A program made the position numbers and the translations under genes. Below the pieces are notes generated by a model. The model was not told the origin of the DNA, did not search any database, and saw only the letters and a program-made list of their open reading frames with translations. 64,000 nt of DNA, from assembly GCA_963791325.1 (NCBI GenBank), contig CAWBRU010000022.1, positions 186,001-250,000 on the forward strand, given 5' to 3'. Numbering within the stretch: the first letter of the stretch is position 1; every line of letters begins with the position of its first letter. Shown in pieces: positions 8,124-17,810 of this stretch. Source of the DNA: JBEVJK01 sp963791325 (GTDB lineage: Bacteria; Pseudomonadota; Alphaproteobacteria; Rhizobiales; Rhizobiaceae).

Positions 8124-8897
8124 CTATGTCGCTTGCCCGGCGGCTTCCAGGATCAGGGCCGCGATGGTGTCGGGTTGGGAGATCAGCGACAAATGGCTGG
8201 CTTTGACCTCGATGGTCTTGGCGCCCATGCGCTTGGCCATGAACCGCTGCAGGGCGGGGTCGATCGTCCGGTCCTCGGTGGAGACGGCATAGTAGCTCGG
8301 CTTCGATCGCCACGCTGCCGCGGTCGTCTTGCCGGCGAGCAGCGCCTTGTGGAACGGCTCCTGGACCGCGTAGAGCACCCGCGCCCGCGCCCGCGGCAGG
8401 TCGCCGGCGAAATCGTTGAGAAACGCCTGCTCGCTCAGCCGCCCCTCGTCGCCGTCGAAGACGATGCCGGCTGTCGCCGGCGGCGTCGGAAATTGCTTGG
8501 CGAGGGCTGCGTAGTCTTCGCCGGCGTCGGGTGCACGCGCCGCCACGTAAACCAATGCCGCGACGCCCGGCTGCATGCCGGCTTCGGTGACGATCATTCC
8601 CGCGAAGGAATGGCCGGCGAGCACCGTCGGGCCGTCTTGCCGCGCCAAGACGCGCTCGACAGCCGCCACGGCGTCCGGCAGGGTGGTCAGCGGGTTTTGC
8701 ACGGCCGTGACGTTGAGCCCTGCCGCCTGCAGCCGGGCGATGACGTCCGACCAGCACGAGCCGTCGGCGAACAGGCCATGGACGAGCACGACATTCTGCG
8801 CTTTGACCGGCGCCGCGGGCGCGGCCCGGGTGCCAGCGGACAGGGAGGCGGCGGCGCCAATGAGCGTCGCCGAAAAAGCGCGTCTGCTGAGCGGCAT
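8124..8897 (-). CDS. Exported alpha/beta hydrolase
   Basis: A 257-residue alpha/beta hydrolase with an N-terminal export signal that carries SRRAF and could be a Tat or Sec signal, ending near AGTRAAPA. The oxyanion-side VLVHGLFADGSCW lies at about 37-49. The nucleophile elbow is GHSFAG with Ser97, Asp209 (STEDRT) is the candidate acid and His235 (KASHLSL) the base. This subgroup of small esterase-like hydrolases acts on unknown esters or lactones. The ATG at 8895-8897 has an AGAAGGAAA ribosome site; longer frames run through Arg-rich, non-coding-like sequence. It is separate from the cyclase gene upstream. Confidence 0.86.
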   Translation of the reverse strand: MPLSRRAFSATLIGAAASLSAGTRAAPAAPVKAQNVVLVHGLFADGSCWSDVIARLQAAGLNVTAVQNPLTTLPDAVAAVERVLARQDGPTVLAGHSFAGMIVTEAGMQPGVAALVYVAARAPDAGEDYAALAKQFPTPPATAGIVFDGDEGRLSEQAFLNDFAGDLPRARARVLYAVQEPFHKALLAGKTTAAAWRSKPSYYAVSTEDRTIDPALQRFMAKRMGAKTIEVKASHLSLISQPDTIAALILEAAGQAT

Positions 8898-9052
8898 GGT
8901 TTGCGTTTCCTTCTCAGGACCGTTGCTGCGTGCCCGAACAAATCGCGTCGGCCGGCTCGCAGGGAGCGTCTTCGCTGCCTCGAACCGGCAGCTCAAAGTC
9001 ATTGCCCTTTGCCAGAGATGCACAGACGGCAGTCTTCGCACTATTGCGCGCC

Positions 9053-10820
9053 TCAGACGATGCCGGCTTTGCGCAGTCCCTCGACCACCCGCTCGAAATC
9101 CGCCGGATTCTTGTAGGGCAGGATCTTGCGCCGGTAGTCGAGAGAATAATTGGGATTGACCCGGAGCAGGTCTGACCACGCATCACGCGCCTCCTCGAAC
9201 CGGCCAAGGTGCCCGTAGCTGGCCGCCAGCAGTGCCCGCGACACGTCGGTCGACATGTTGCGGGTCAGGCGGCGCTTGAGCAGAACCACGGCCTCGTCGT
9301 AACGGCCGAGCTGGAACAGCGCCAAGGCTTGGAAGTGCAGCACCACATCCGGAAAGTAGGGGTTCAAGGCCGTCGCCCGATCATAGTATTTGAGCGCCTC
9401 CTCCGACCTGCCGGAATAATGCAGCACCTCGCCGAGATTGACGTGCGCTTCGGCAAAGCTGGGGTTGAGCGCGATCGCGCGCTCCGCCTCGCGCAGGGCC
9501 TCCTCAAGCCGGCGCTTGTACATGTTGACGATGCTCAGAGCCCAATGTGCCCACGGGTCCTGATCGTCGAGCGACACCGCCCGCGCTGCGACAGCCTCGG
9601 CCTGTTCCTGCGAGCGCGGCGGCGAGGCGCTCCAGCGGTTGACGTAATCGAGCACATGGGTCAGCGCCAGGAAGGCGTGCGCCGCGGCGAAATTCGGATC
9701 GATCGCCACCGCGCGCTCCAGCAGATCGCGGGCCTCGCTGGTCGTCGCCTCGGTCAGCCGGTGCCAGAGTTCGCGGCCACGCAGGAAATAATCATAGGCC
9801 TCGATGCTGCCGGCGTGCTCCGGCCTCAGCCGCTGCCGGTCGCCATCGGTCAGGTTGACGGCCAGGGCGCCGACGATGTGATGGGTGACGTCGTCCTGCA
9901 CGGCGAAGATGTCGGTCAAGTCGCGGTCGAAGCGCTCCGCCCACAGGTGGCCGCCCGAGCCCGCGTCGATCAGCTGCGCGGTGACGCGCACCCGGTTGCC
10001 CGACTTGCGCACGCTGCCTTCGAGCACATAGCGAACCCCGAGCTTGTCGGCGGCCTCCTTCACATCGACATTCCTGCCCTTGAAGGTGAAAGAGGAATTC
10101 CGCGCGATGACGAAGAGCTGCGGCAGCTTTGAAAGTGCCGTGATGATATCCTCCGAGATGCCATCGGCGAAGTAGTCCTGCTCGGCGTCGCCGCTCATAT
10201 TGAGGAACGGCAGGACGGCAATCGACAGCGCCGGCCGCTCGGCCTTGGCCGCAGGGCGCCGCCGGCTCGGCCGCCGGTGCCTCCTTCGCCGCCGGCGCGC
10301 CGACGCGCAGCGAATAGACCCGCATCGGCTCGGCGATGTTCTTCAGCCGGGTGTCGCCGAGGTCGCTGACGGCCAGGTCGAGCCGCGACTTGACCTGGCG
10401 ATAGGCATCCTCCGACAGGCAGATGGCGCCCGGCGCCGCGACGCTTTCCAGGCGCGCGGCGATATTGACGCCGTCGCCCATCAGATCGCCGTCGCTTTCC
10501 TCGACCACGTCGCCGAGATGAATGCCGATGCGGAAATCGATGCGCTTGTCCTCCGGCACCCCGGCATTCCGCTCGACCATGCCGTTCTGCACCTCGACCG
10601 CGCAGCGCACGGCGTCGACGACGCTGCGGAACTCGACCAGAGCGCCATCGCCTGTGCGCTTGATGACGCGCCCTCTATGGACGGCAATGGTCGGGTCGAT
10701 CAGGTCGCTGCGCAGCGCCCGCAGCCGTGCCAAAACGCGATCTTCGTCGGCGCCGGCGAGACGGGTATATCCAACCACATCGGCCGCCAGAATTGCAGCC
10801 AGCTTGCGATTTTCGCTCAT
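9053..10820 (-). pseudogene. Class III adenylate cyclase with TPR repeats, frameshifted
   Basis: One gene in two frames. The N-terminal part (from MSENRKLAAILAADVVGYT, start 10820, GAGGGTG ribosome site) is a class III nucleotide cyclase domain with the metal Asp in AADVVGY and GDGALVEF and the DGVNIAARLE strand. The C-terminal part begins in another frame at AKAERPALSIAVLPFLNMSG and continues with the usual DYFADGISEDIITAL module and about 6 TPR repeats to RKAGIV. The frames join if the single A at plus position 10253 is removed; total length is 3n+1. The full protein would have 589 residues. It is either a real frameshift mutation or a sequence error. The cytosolic enzyme would make cAMP and bind partners by its TPRs. 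Confidence 0.86.
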
Positions 10821-11367
10821 CTGCAATCACCCTCTGGGCAAGACCATAGCAGACCGGAACTGAAATGGCGGGGCGTTTTTTGCCGGCTCCGGATCACCCC
10901 CCAAGACCGCGACAACACGGGCAGGGAAGAAGCGACCGGCCTGCAATGAGAAGGCTCGTCTCAGGTTCCGGACAGCATCCTCAGAGCTCAGTCATACGTC
11001 ATTCTCTACCGCCTCACGGCTGCCCGTGATCATCTGAACGGAGCATGGCTGGCCGACACCGCGGCGTGATAGGCGAGGGCGCCACCCGTCATCTCAGGTG
11101 GTCTCAGGGCCGGACGGAGCACGCCTTACCCCAAGACGAACCCGTCCGGCTCAAGAGCATTGCAGGAAAAGTGGATAGGGTTTTCCGTCCGGAATTGCGA
11201 AAAAACAAAGACTTAAAGGGGAGCACCGAGGCAACGAGATGGTGATCCGCTCCGCTGAACCGGCCGCTCCGCTGGACGTGTCGCCGCTCATTCGGCTCGG
11301 CGCCGATGAATTCATGGCTTCCAAGCGCTCGGAAGTTCAGATCCGCAACGCCGAACCTTGAAGCTTC
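10821..11367. other. Intergenic region with repeat copy D and no convincing gene
   Basis: This stretch holds the cyclase promoter, the repeat copy at 11154-11252 and a 40-codon open frame (from 11239, reading MVIRSAEPAAPLDVSP) that starts inside the repeat and has no ribosome site. I see no reliable gene. Confidence 0.45.
11154..11252 (+). repeat. Dispersed intergenic repeat, copy D
   Basis: It begins AGAGCATTGCAGG, continues AAAAGTGGATAGGG, TTTTCCGTCCGGAATTGCGA and AAACAAAGACTTAAAGGGGA and ends GGTGATCCGCTCC. It is nearly full length and in the + orientation. The core TTCCGTCCGGAA is itself palindromic. Confidence 0.75.
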
Positions 11368-12576
11368 TCAGCGCATCAAACCCGCCGACCGAAGCGCATC
11401 CTCGATCGTCTTGCGGATCGCATTCGGGACAGGCGGATCGTCGGTCGCCGAGGTGGTCCCGCCGAGGCGGTTCTCGACGTCGCCCGCGGCCTGCATGTCG
11501 GTGCCTGCCCGGTTCGGTTGGCTTGCGCGCGGTGCCCGCGCAGGTTCAATTTCCGCAGGCTCCAGGGACGCTATTCCCCAGCCCTCTGCGATCCGTCTTG
11601 TCGACGAGACCCCGACATCGAGCATGAACGGCCCGGCATGTCCCAGCCCGCGCGCACCGCGCGTGTTCAGCGGAGTGCCATGGTTCATTCCCGCAATGGA
11701 GATGCTCTCGATCAGCTCGCGGCCGCGGCCATCGCGCCAGACGAGACGCTGGTGGCCGCCTGCCGAGGTCCGGCTGTGCGGCTCTGCCGGCAAGCCGTGA
11801 ACGGCAAGCCACTGGTCGACGACCGCTCGGGCGTTGGCCGGGGCAACGACGCTGTCGAGCGTGCCGTGCCAGATCGAGATCCGGGGCCACGGGCCGCGGT
11901 GCGGCGAGGCCTGGCGCAACAGCTCCTGCAGCTTCTCCGGCGACGGCAATCCATTGCCCCGCATCCGCTCGAACGCTTCGGGAACCGTATGCGCCACACC
12001 AACAGGAAGGCCGGCGATGATCGCGCCGGCCGCAAATGTTTCGGGATACGCTGCCAGAACAGCCGCAGCCATCGCCCCGCCGGCGGAGAGGCCGGTGATG
12101 AAGACACGGCCCCGGTCGAGACCGTGCGCGGTCAGCATCGTCTCGATCATCTCGCGGATCGACAGCGCCTCCCCTGCGTCCCGCCGCGTGTCGGACGGCT
12201 GGAACCAGTTGAAGCAGAGATTGGCGTTGTTGGACCGCTGCTGCTCCGGAAACAACAGCGCAAACCCCTCCTGGTCGGCCAGCTCAGACCACCCGGATCC
12301 CCAGTCATACCCCGCCGAAGTCTGAGTGCAGCCGTGCAGGACGACGACGAGCGGCGCAGTGCGGCGCAGACCATCGGGAAGGTAGAACCAGCCTTGCAGC
12401 GCGCCCGGATTGGCGCCGAAGCCGGTCAGCTCGAGGAGGCGGCCGGACGGCGCGGCGGCGGGGGCCTGCGCCTGCAGACCGCGCAGCAGCTTGAGCCGGG
12501 AAATCGTTCCGGACAGATTTTTTTGCAAGGTCGGCCGCTCCAATTTCTCTGACACGCTTCGGGTGCACTGCACCAT
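11368..12576 (-). CDS. PHB-depolymerase-family esterase
   Basis: A 402-residue alpha/beta hydrolase of the LpqC/extracellular PHB depolymerase type. VVVLHGCTQTSAGYD is the signature oxyanion segment, Ser164 in TGLSAGGAM the nucleophile, Asp in HGTLDSVV and His in GMNHGTPL complete the triad. There is no signal peptide, so it is probably cytosolic, acting on polyester granules, oligomers or other esters. The last about 80 residues are Pro/Ala-rich and probably flexible. The start at ATG 12574-12576 is uncertain because no ribosome site precedes it. Two TGC-rich motifs at 12564-12594 surround this start and resemble PhaR operators, supporting a PHB link. Confidence 0.8.
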   Translation of the reverse strand: MVQCTRSVSEKLERPTLQKNLSGTISRLKLLRGLQAQAPAAAPSGRLLELTGFGANPGALQGWFYLPDGLRRTAPLVVVLHGCTQTSAGYDWGSGWSELADQEGFALLFPEQQRSNNANLCFNWFQPSDTRRDAGEALSIREMIETMLTAHGLDRGRVFITGLSAGGAMAAAVLAAYPETFAAGAIIAGLPVGVAHTVPEAFERMRGNGLPSPEKLQELLRQASPHRGPWPRISIWHGTLDSVVAPANARAVVDQWLAVHGLPAEPHSRTSAGGHQRLVWRDGRGRELIESISIAGMNHGTPLNTRGARGLGHAGPFMLDVGVSSTRRIAEGWGIASLEPAEIEPARAPRASQPNRAGTDMQAAGDVENRLGGTTSATDDPPVPNAIRKTIEDALRSAGLMR

Positions 12577-12594
12577 AAGTGTTGTTGCGCTGCA
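12564..12594. promoter_or_regulatory. Two TGC(A/G)CTGCA motifs, possible PhaR operators
   Basis: TGCACTGCA at 12564-12572 and TGCGCTGCA at 12586-12594 have the same 9-bp frame and are 22 bp apart, two helical turns. TGC-rich CTGC-type sites are the known targets of the PHB regulator PhaR in alphaproteobacteria, and the adjacent gene is a PHB-depolymerase-type esterase. Function is inferred. Confidence 0.42.
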
Positions 12595-12783
12595 CAATAA
12601 CAACCCCCCGGCGCTAAAAAGCTCGCCGCGAGCCGCGGCCGCGCGTGTCCCGAACCGGCACCGGCGTAGCGGCCGAGTTTGGCCAGTTGATTGATCGGCG
12701 CGGTGATCAGACTATTTGGCATTGTGAAAGCCGCCTACCATCCGCAATTGCCAGCCGCCAACTTGTCGACGACGGAGCCCCTG

Positions 12784-13662
12784 ATGACCGATGCCGAAAC
12801 CTCTCCCGCCGCGGCCGCCGGCCGCTTCACCTTTCCCGGCACCACGCTCGGCGTCAGCCGCATGGGCTATGGCGCGATGCAGCTCGCCGGGCCGCATGTC
12901 TTCGGACCGCCGAAAGATCCGGACGAAGCGCGCGCCGTTCTGCGCCAGGCCGTTGCGCTGGGCGTCGACCACATCGACACCAGCGACTATTACGGCCCTC
13001 ACATCACCAACCAGCTGATCCGGGAGGCGCTGTCGCCCTATCCGGCGGGACTGGTCCTGGTCACCAAGATCGGCGCCTGGCGCGATGCCGATGGCGGCTG
13101 GATCCTGGAGCGCAGCGACGACTTCCTGAAGCGCTCGGTCGAAGACAATCTCGAGCGCCTCGGCCTCGACAGGATGCCGATCGTCAATTTGCGCATGGGA
13201 GGTCCCGGCGACGACATCACCGCCCCGATGCGGGCCATGCGGGCGATGCAGGACGAGGGGCTGATCGATCATATCGGCGTGAGCACGGTGAGCACCGACC
13301 AGCTCGCCGCCGCCCGCGGCATCGCCCCTGTGGTCTGCGTCCAGAACCACTACAATCTGGTCCACCGCGACGACGACGCGATGATCGACACGCTGGCCGA
13401 GGACGGCATCGCCTATGTGCCGTACTTTCCTCTCGGCGGCTTCTCGCCGCTGCAATCGGCCGGCCTTTCGGAGCTCGCCGCCGAGCTCGGCACCAGCGCC
13501 CAGAAGGTGGCCCTCGCCTGGCTGCTGGCGCGCAGCGAGAATATCCTGGTGATCCCCGGCACGTCGTCGCGCCGGCATCTCCTCGACAACATCGACGCCG
13601 CCCGCCTCCGGTTCACCCGGCAGCAGAAGGCGCGGCTCGATGGCCTGGCGTCGGCCGGGTGA
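12784..13662 (+). CDS. Aldo/keto reductase
   Basis: A 292-residue TIM-barrel oxidoreductase using NADPH in the cytosol. Catalytic Asp65 and Tyr70 lie in HIDTSDYYGPH and Lys95 in LVTKIGA. At the place of the usual catalytic His the strand reads VNLRMG (134-139), so that residue appears to be replaced, as in some aldo/keto reductase subgroups. The NADP-binding end (VIPGTSSRRHLLDNI) is intact. ATG 12784 was chosen since the longer frame begins in the intergenic region. It is a single gene, divergent from the esterase; substrate unknown. Confidence 0.9.
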   Translation: MTDAETSPAAAAGRFTFPGTTLGVSRMGYGAMQLAGPHVFGPPKDPDEARAVLRQAVALGVDHIDTSDYYGPHITNQLIREALSPYPAGLVLVTKIGAWRDADGGWILERSDDFLKRSVEDNLERLGLDRMPIVNLRMGGPGDDITAPMRAMRAMQDEGLIDHIGVSTVSTDQLAAARGIAPVVCVQNHYNLVHRDDDAMIDTLAEDGIAYVPYFPLGGFSPLQSAGLSELAAELGTSAQKVALAWLLARSENILVIPGTSSRRHLLDNIDAARLRFTRQQKARLDGLASAG

Positions 13663-13818
13663 AGCGTTCCCCCGGCTGCGCCGGACACCGGCAGCAGGCA
13701 AGAACTCACCTGGAGATCACAACAGGTAAACCGCAACGTGTTTGGCGTGTGATTGGCTACCAAGACTAGCGTTGAGGCGCGCAAAGATTTGCGTTGAAGC
13801 AAATCCTGGAGGAGTGAG

Positions 13819-14055
13819 ATGAGAGCATTGCTAATCCTGACCACGACAGCGCTGGCGATCGCCGGAGCCGCCCAAGCCGCCGAGATGCAGGGCACGGTAA
13901 AGTCGGTCGACATGAAGAAGCACGAAATCACCCTCGACGACGGCATGATGGTGAAGACCGAGAAAAAGGTGAAGCTCGACGGCGTGATGGCCGGCGACAA
14001 GGTCAAAATCACCACCAACAAGATGAAAATGGGCACCATGGTCGAGAAGATGTAG
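13819..14055 (+). CDS. Small DUF1344-like exported protein
   Basis: A 78-residue protein with a signal peptide (MRALLILTTTALAIAGAAQA). It is followed by one small beta-domain (GTVKSVDMKKHEITLDDGMM, then VKLDGVMAGDKVKI) of the DUF1344/OB-like periplasmic type. It is Lys- and Met-rich (KMKMGTMVEKM). A GGAGG ribosome site precedes the ATG. It is followed by a good terminator hairpin at 14101-14131. The Met-rich end could bind metal, but this is speculation. Confidence 0.72.
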   Translation: MRALLILTTTALAIAGAAQAAEMQGTVKSVDMKKHEITLDDGMMVKTEKKVKLDGVMAGDKVKITTNKMKMGTMVEKM

Positions 14056-14100
14056 CCGCATCCGGCGCGCCGGCAGTCGCCGGCCCCCGGCTGGGGAGCT

Positions 14101-14131
14101 ACGCCACCGGTCCGCCATGGGTCGGTGGCGT
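14101..14131 (+). terminator. Rho-independent-like terminator
   Basis: ACGCCACCG at 14101-14109 pairs perfectly with CGGTGGCGT at 14123-14131 over a 13-nt loop, and TGCTTTGTG follows. It lies 45 bp after the stop of the DUF1344-like gene. Confidence 0.6.
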
Positions 14132-14152
14132 TGCTTTGTGCGGCGACGACCA

Positions 14153-14282
14153 GAGCAATTCCCGAGAAAAGTGGCAACGGTTCTCCGTCCGGAATTGCGG
14201 AAAAACAAGGACTTGGAGCGGAGCACCGATGCAAGGAACCGGTGTTCCGCGTTGGAGTGGAGCAAGAGACGGCGATCCGCTC
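14153..14282 (+). repeat. Dispersed intergenic repeat, copy E
   Basis: It begins AGAGCAATTCC, contains AAGTGGCAACGG, TCCGTCCGGAATTGCGGAAA and GACTTGGAGCGGAGCACCGA, and ends GGCGATCCGCTC. It is longer than the other copies because about 30 extra bases are inserted before the end block. It stops only 4 bp from the 3' end of the convergent cyclase gene. Confidence 0.75.
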
Positions 14283-14286
14283 TCGA

Positions 14287-17200
14287 TCAAGCTTGCGGTT
14301 TCGCCAATACCGCCTCAATTGCGACCACCGATCGCAGCAGGCCAAGCTCCTGACCGGCATTCTCTAGCCGCCGCAACTCGGCCTGTTCGGCTTCGCTCGG
14401 GCTTCTCGATCCAAGCGAGGCCAGGGCCAAGCCACGCTCGATGACAAAGTCGGACCAGGGCAGCGGCTCGTCGGCGGTGAAGCTGCGCAGGCACCGGGCA
14501 TGGCGCGCAGCCTCTTCCCAATCATGCGCGGCAAGGCAGGACTCGATCGCATTCACCCGAAATTGCAGATTGTTGTGCGCCACCTCATTGGTGGCGAGCA
14601 AAGCCTCGCCTTCGGCAAGCGCCTCACGGCGCATGCCGTCATCCTCTGCCGCAGCCGCCAGCAGCCCGAGATACCACGGTCCGCAATAGGTCATGCCGGT
14701 GGCACGGCCGATGGTCAGTGCCTCCTGGAGATCGCGCAGCGCCTCCGTGGGCCGGCCGGCGGCCCGATGCACATCGCCGCGAAAGGCGAGCGCCTCCGCC
14801 TCGAACCGGGGCGCCTTGATCTGCCGCGCCAGCTGCAAAGCCTTTTCGGTGTGGGCGAACGCCTGATCGAACTGCATCAGCGCCATGCGGCCGCCATAGA
14901 CGTTCATGTGCGCGATCAGCTCGGCGCGCCGGTGCCCGACCTCGGCCGCCATCTCAACGGTCGAAAGCGCCTGGTCCAGCGCCTCTCTGATCTTTCCGGA
15001 GTAGACCAGCGTGGCGGCCATCATCGAGCGATTGGCGACCTCGATGCGCCCGAAGCCATGGGCTGCGGAAAGCTCGACGCAGCGGCGGAAGTGCCCAAAG
15101 GCGGTTCTCATCCGTCCGCGCATATATTCGGCATCGCCAAGCCCGCCCAGTGCCGCGACCTCGAGTTCGGCCGACCCGGCCTGGCGCGCCAGGGCCAAGC
15201 CTCGGCTGTTCTCGCGCAGACACCCCGGCATATCGGCGCGTGGGAACATCAGGTTGCCGTGCAACAGGTGGGCGCGCGCAGCCTCCTCGGTGAGGCTCAG
15301 CTGCTCGGCGATCCGCTTGGCCTGCGCGACGTCGGCCAGGGCGCCGTCGACATCGTCGGTGATGCGCTTGACGTTTGCCAAGCCGAGCAAGGCCCGGCAT
15401 CGGTCCACGTCGGTCTCCGCCTCGGCCAAGGCGGCAGCGTACGCCTCCAGGGCGGCGGCGCTCGCCCCGAGATCGTTGAGCCAACCGGCTCGGCAAAAGC
15501 TTAGGGAAAAGCGATCCTCCACCGTTCCGGCCAGGGCCAGGCCGCGCTCGGCGAGCTCGATGGCCGGCTCGTAGCGATATTCGTCGGCCTGCGAACGGGC
15601 GGCGCGGAGATAGGCGTTCGGCGCGGCAGGATCTTGCGCTCGCTCGAGATGCTCGGCCGCCAGGATCGGCTGGCGATGCTGCGAAAACCAAGCGGCCGCT
15701 CGCTTGTGCCAGGCCTGTCGCCGGCTCTTGAGCAGCGTGTCGTAGGTGGCATCGCGCACCAGCGCATGCGCGAACATGAATCCGTCCGGACCTTGCCGGC
15801 GCACCAGCTGTTGGCGAAGCAGCCGATCGGGCGCTTCGGTCGGCGCTTCGAGCAGGAAGTTCAGAGCGTCTCGCTCGAACTGCTGGCCGAACACGGCAGC
15901 GGCCTGCAGGGCCAGCTTGTCGGCCGGCGCCAGCCGGTCCAGCCTGGCCTGGACGAGGCTCCGGACCGACCCCGGCACGTCCCGATCGAGCCGCTCGGCG
16001 ACGTGCATCAGGAGCTGCTCCAGAAACAGCGGGTTGCCGGCTGCGCGCGCGACGCATCGGACAACATGGTCCTGCGGGACAGCCGGAGTCGCGGCGGCGA
16101 GCTCGAGCGCCTCGTCAGGCCTGAGCGGCCGCAGATCGAAGGTCAGCGACGGCCTGAGATCGGCTGCCGCCGTCCATGGCGGATCGAACGGGTCGCCTTC
16201 GGTCCGCCAGGTCATCACCAGCAAGGCCGGACAGGCCGCGGCCAGAGCGGTCAGATCGGCGACATAGGCCAGGACCTCCGGCTGGGCCCAATGGAGGTCC
16301 TCGACGATCAGCAACAGCGGCTTCGCCCGGCTTGCCCTGCGCACCAGCTCGACGAACAGCTCGCGCCTGCCCGTATTGCGATCGGCGCTGCTCATCGCAT
16401 CATAGAGGCGGCGCATCTCGATCGGCTGATCGACGTCGAGAAGATCGTTGAGGAAGACGACCTCGCCATCGGCAACGAGACGGCGCTGGCGCGCGTCGGC
16501 AATGAGGGCGCCGGGAGGTGTCGCGCGTTCGTCGGTTGCGCCGCTGAGCAGGCTGATGAGCAATGCCCTGACGGCATCTCTCGCGCTGCCGGCGCCGAAG
16601 TCGAGCACCTGCGCGGTGTGGCAGGCGTAGCCGGCATCCGCGGCGAGATGGCGCCACTCGCCGACCAGCCGCGACTTGCCGATGCCGGCTTCGCCGCGGA
16701 TCAGGATCGAGGCGCCATGGCCGGTCGCGGCACACGCCTTGAGCAGCGGCCGGAACTGCTCCAGCTCGGCAAGCCGTCCCGCAAACGGCCGCCTGGCGTG
16801 CGCCTGGTTCCGCGCGCCGCACACGCGCCAGGCATGAACCGGTTCGGCGAAACCCTTGACGGCGAGGAGCCCGGCATCGGCGCAGGCGATCGACCCGGCC
16901 ACCGCCAGCTTGACGTCGTCGGCAACCAGGGTCTCGCCGGCGGCGGCCGCATCGGTCAGGCGCGAAGCCAAGTTCACCGAATCGCCTGTCACCGTATAGT
17001 CGCTGCGGCCGGCATGGCCGCCGTCGCTCGTCACCACCTGGCCGCCGGCAATGCCGATATGGACGGCAAGGTCGTGCCCGGTGTCGGCGTTGAGCCGCGG
17101 CATTCCGTCGTGGATGGCGAGCGCGGCCTGAACCGCACGTTCCGCATCGTTGCCATAGGCCTTTGGAGCGCCGAATACGGCCATGACGCAGTCGCCGATG

Positions 17201-17595
17201 TGCTTGTCGACCGATCCGCCATAGCTGCCGATCACGGCATCGGTGAACAGGAAGAAGCTGTCGAGCAGAGCGTGAGTGTCCTCCGGGCCCAATCGCCGGC
17301 TGAGCTCCGTATAGCCGGCGATATCGGCAAACAGGACTGTGACCTGCCGGCGTTCCCCCTCACCGGCCGCAGGCTGGGACGGAGACGCTTCGGCCGCCGC
17401 AGACGCAGGCTTGGCGGCGAGTGCCGCTATCGCCTTCAAGAGCTTCTTGCGATGCCCGAGCGGGGCAATCCCCAGCCCCTGAAGATCGGCATCCGACAGG
17501 TCCCGCAGCACCTCGCCGTCGACCGCATTGTCGCGGAACGCGGCCACATATTGCTCGAGCCCCAGACTGCAAAGCCAGGCGGAGACGTCCATCAT
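14287..17595 (-). CDS. Adenylate cyclase with SAM, AAA ATPase and TPR domains
   Basis: A 1102-residue cytosolic signalling protein. Residues about 1-60 form a SAM domain (VSAWLCSLGLEQYVAAF). Residues about 85-255 are a class III cyclase domain (VLFADIAGYTELS, GDCVMAVFGAPKAYG, TGDSVNLASRL). An NTPase follows with a Walker A GEAGIGKS and a Walker B-like LLLIVEDLHW, and the last about 500 residues are helical TPR-like repeats. This is the usual layout of large LuxR-like/cyclase ATPases in rhizobia. The two adjacent ATGs have a GGGGGAAG ribosome site. No partner gene is visible; repeat copy E flanks its 3' end. Confidence 0.92.
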   Translation of the reverse strand: MMDVSAWLCSLGLEQYVAAFRDNAVDGEVLRDLSDADLQGLGIAPLGHRKKLLKAIAALAAKPASAAAEASPSQPAAGEGERRQVTVLFADIAGYTELSRRLGPEDTHALLDSFFLFTDAVIGSYGGSVDKHIGDCVMAVFGAPKAYGNDAERAVQAALAIHDGMPRLNADTGHDLAVHIGIAGGQVVTSDGGHAGRSDYTVTGDSVNLASRLTDAAAAGETLVADDVKLAVAGSIACADAGLLAVKGFAEPVHAWRVCGARNQAHARRPFAGRLAELEQFRPLLKACAATGHGASILIRGEAGIGKSRLVGEWRHLAADAGYACHTAQVLDFGAGSARDAVRALLISLLSGATDERATPPGALIADARQRRLVADGEVVFLNDLLDVDQPIEMRRLYDAMSSADRNTGRRELFVELVRRASRAKPLLLIVEDLHWAQPEVLAYVADLTALAAACPALLVMTWRTEGDPFDPPWTAAADLRPSLTFDLRPLRPDEALELAAATPAVPQDHVVRCVARAAGNPLFLEQLLMHVAERLDRDVPGSVRSLVQARLDRLAPADKLALQAAAVFGQQFERDALNFLLEAPTEAPDRLLRQQLVRRQGPDGFMFAHALVRDATYDTLLKSRRQAWHKRAAAWFSQHRQPILAAEHLERAQDPAAPNAYLRAARSQADEYRYEPAIELAERGLALAGTVEDRFSLSFCRAGWLNDLGASAAALEAYAAALAEAETDVDRCRALLGLANVKRITDDVDGALADVAQAKRIAEQLSLTEEAARAHLLHGNLMFPRADMPGCLRENSRGLALARQAGSAELEVAALGGLGDAEYMRGRMRTAFGHFRRCVELSAAHGFGRIEVANRSMMAATLVYSGKIREALDQALSTVEMAAEVGHRRAELIAHMNVYGGRMALMQFDQAFAHTEKALQLARQIKAPRFEAEALAFRGDVHRAAGRPTEALRDLQEALTIGRATGMTYCGPWYLGLLAAAAEDDGMRREALAEGEALLATNEVAHNNLQFRVNAIESCLAAHDWEEAARHARCLRSFTADEPLPWSDFVIERGLALASLGSRSPSEAEQAELRRLENAGQELGLLRSVVAIEAVLAKPQA

Positions 17596-17810
17596 TCATG
17601 CTTCCCCCGAACACGACCGGAAGATGCGGACTACGGCACGAGTTAAGCGTTAGGGATACGTAACGTGCAATTCAAGGTTTGATGAGGGCCGGGTGCTCGC
17701 CGGCTGCGGCTTGCACCAGGCCTCGGACGGCGATCTTCGCCGCTCGCAGAGGCGCCGCAGACCACTTTGCTGCGGCGCCCAAAACCATTTCCGGACACAA
17801 ACGTCCTAGC

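Noticed and set aside
15634..17646. 670-codon + strand frame opposite the large cyclase
   Set aside because: Mirror of the GC-rich codon pattern of the real gene; no domains.
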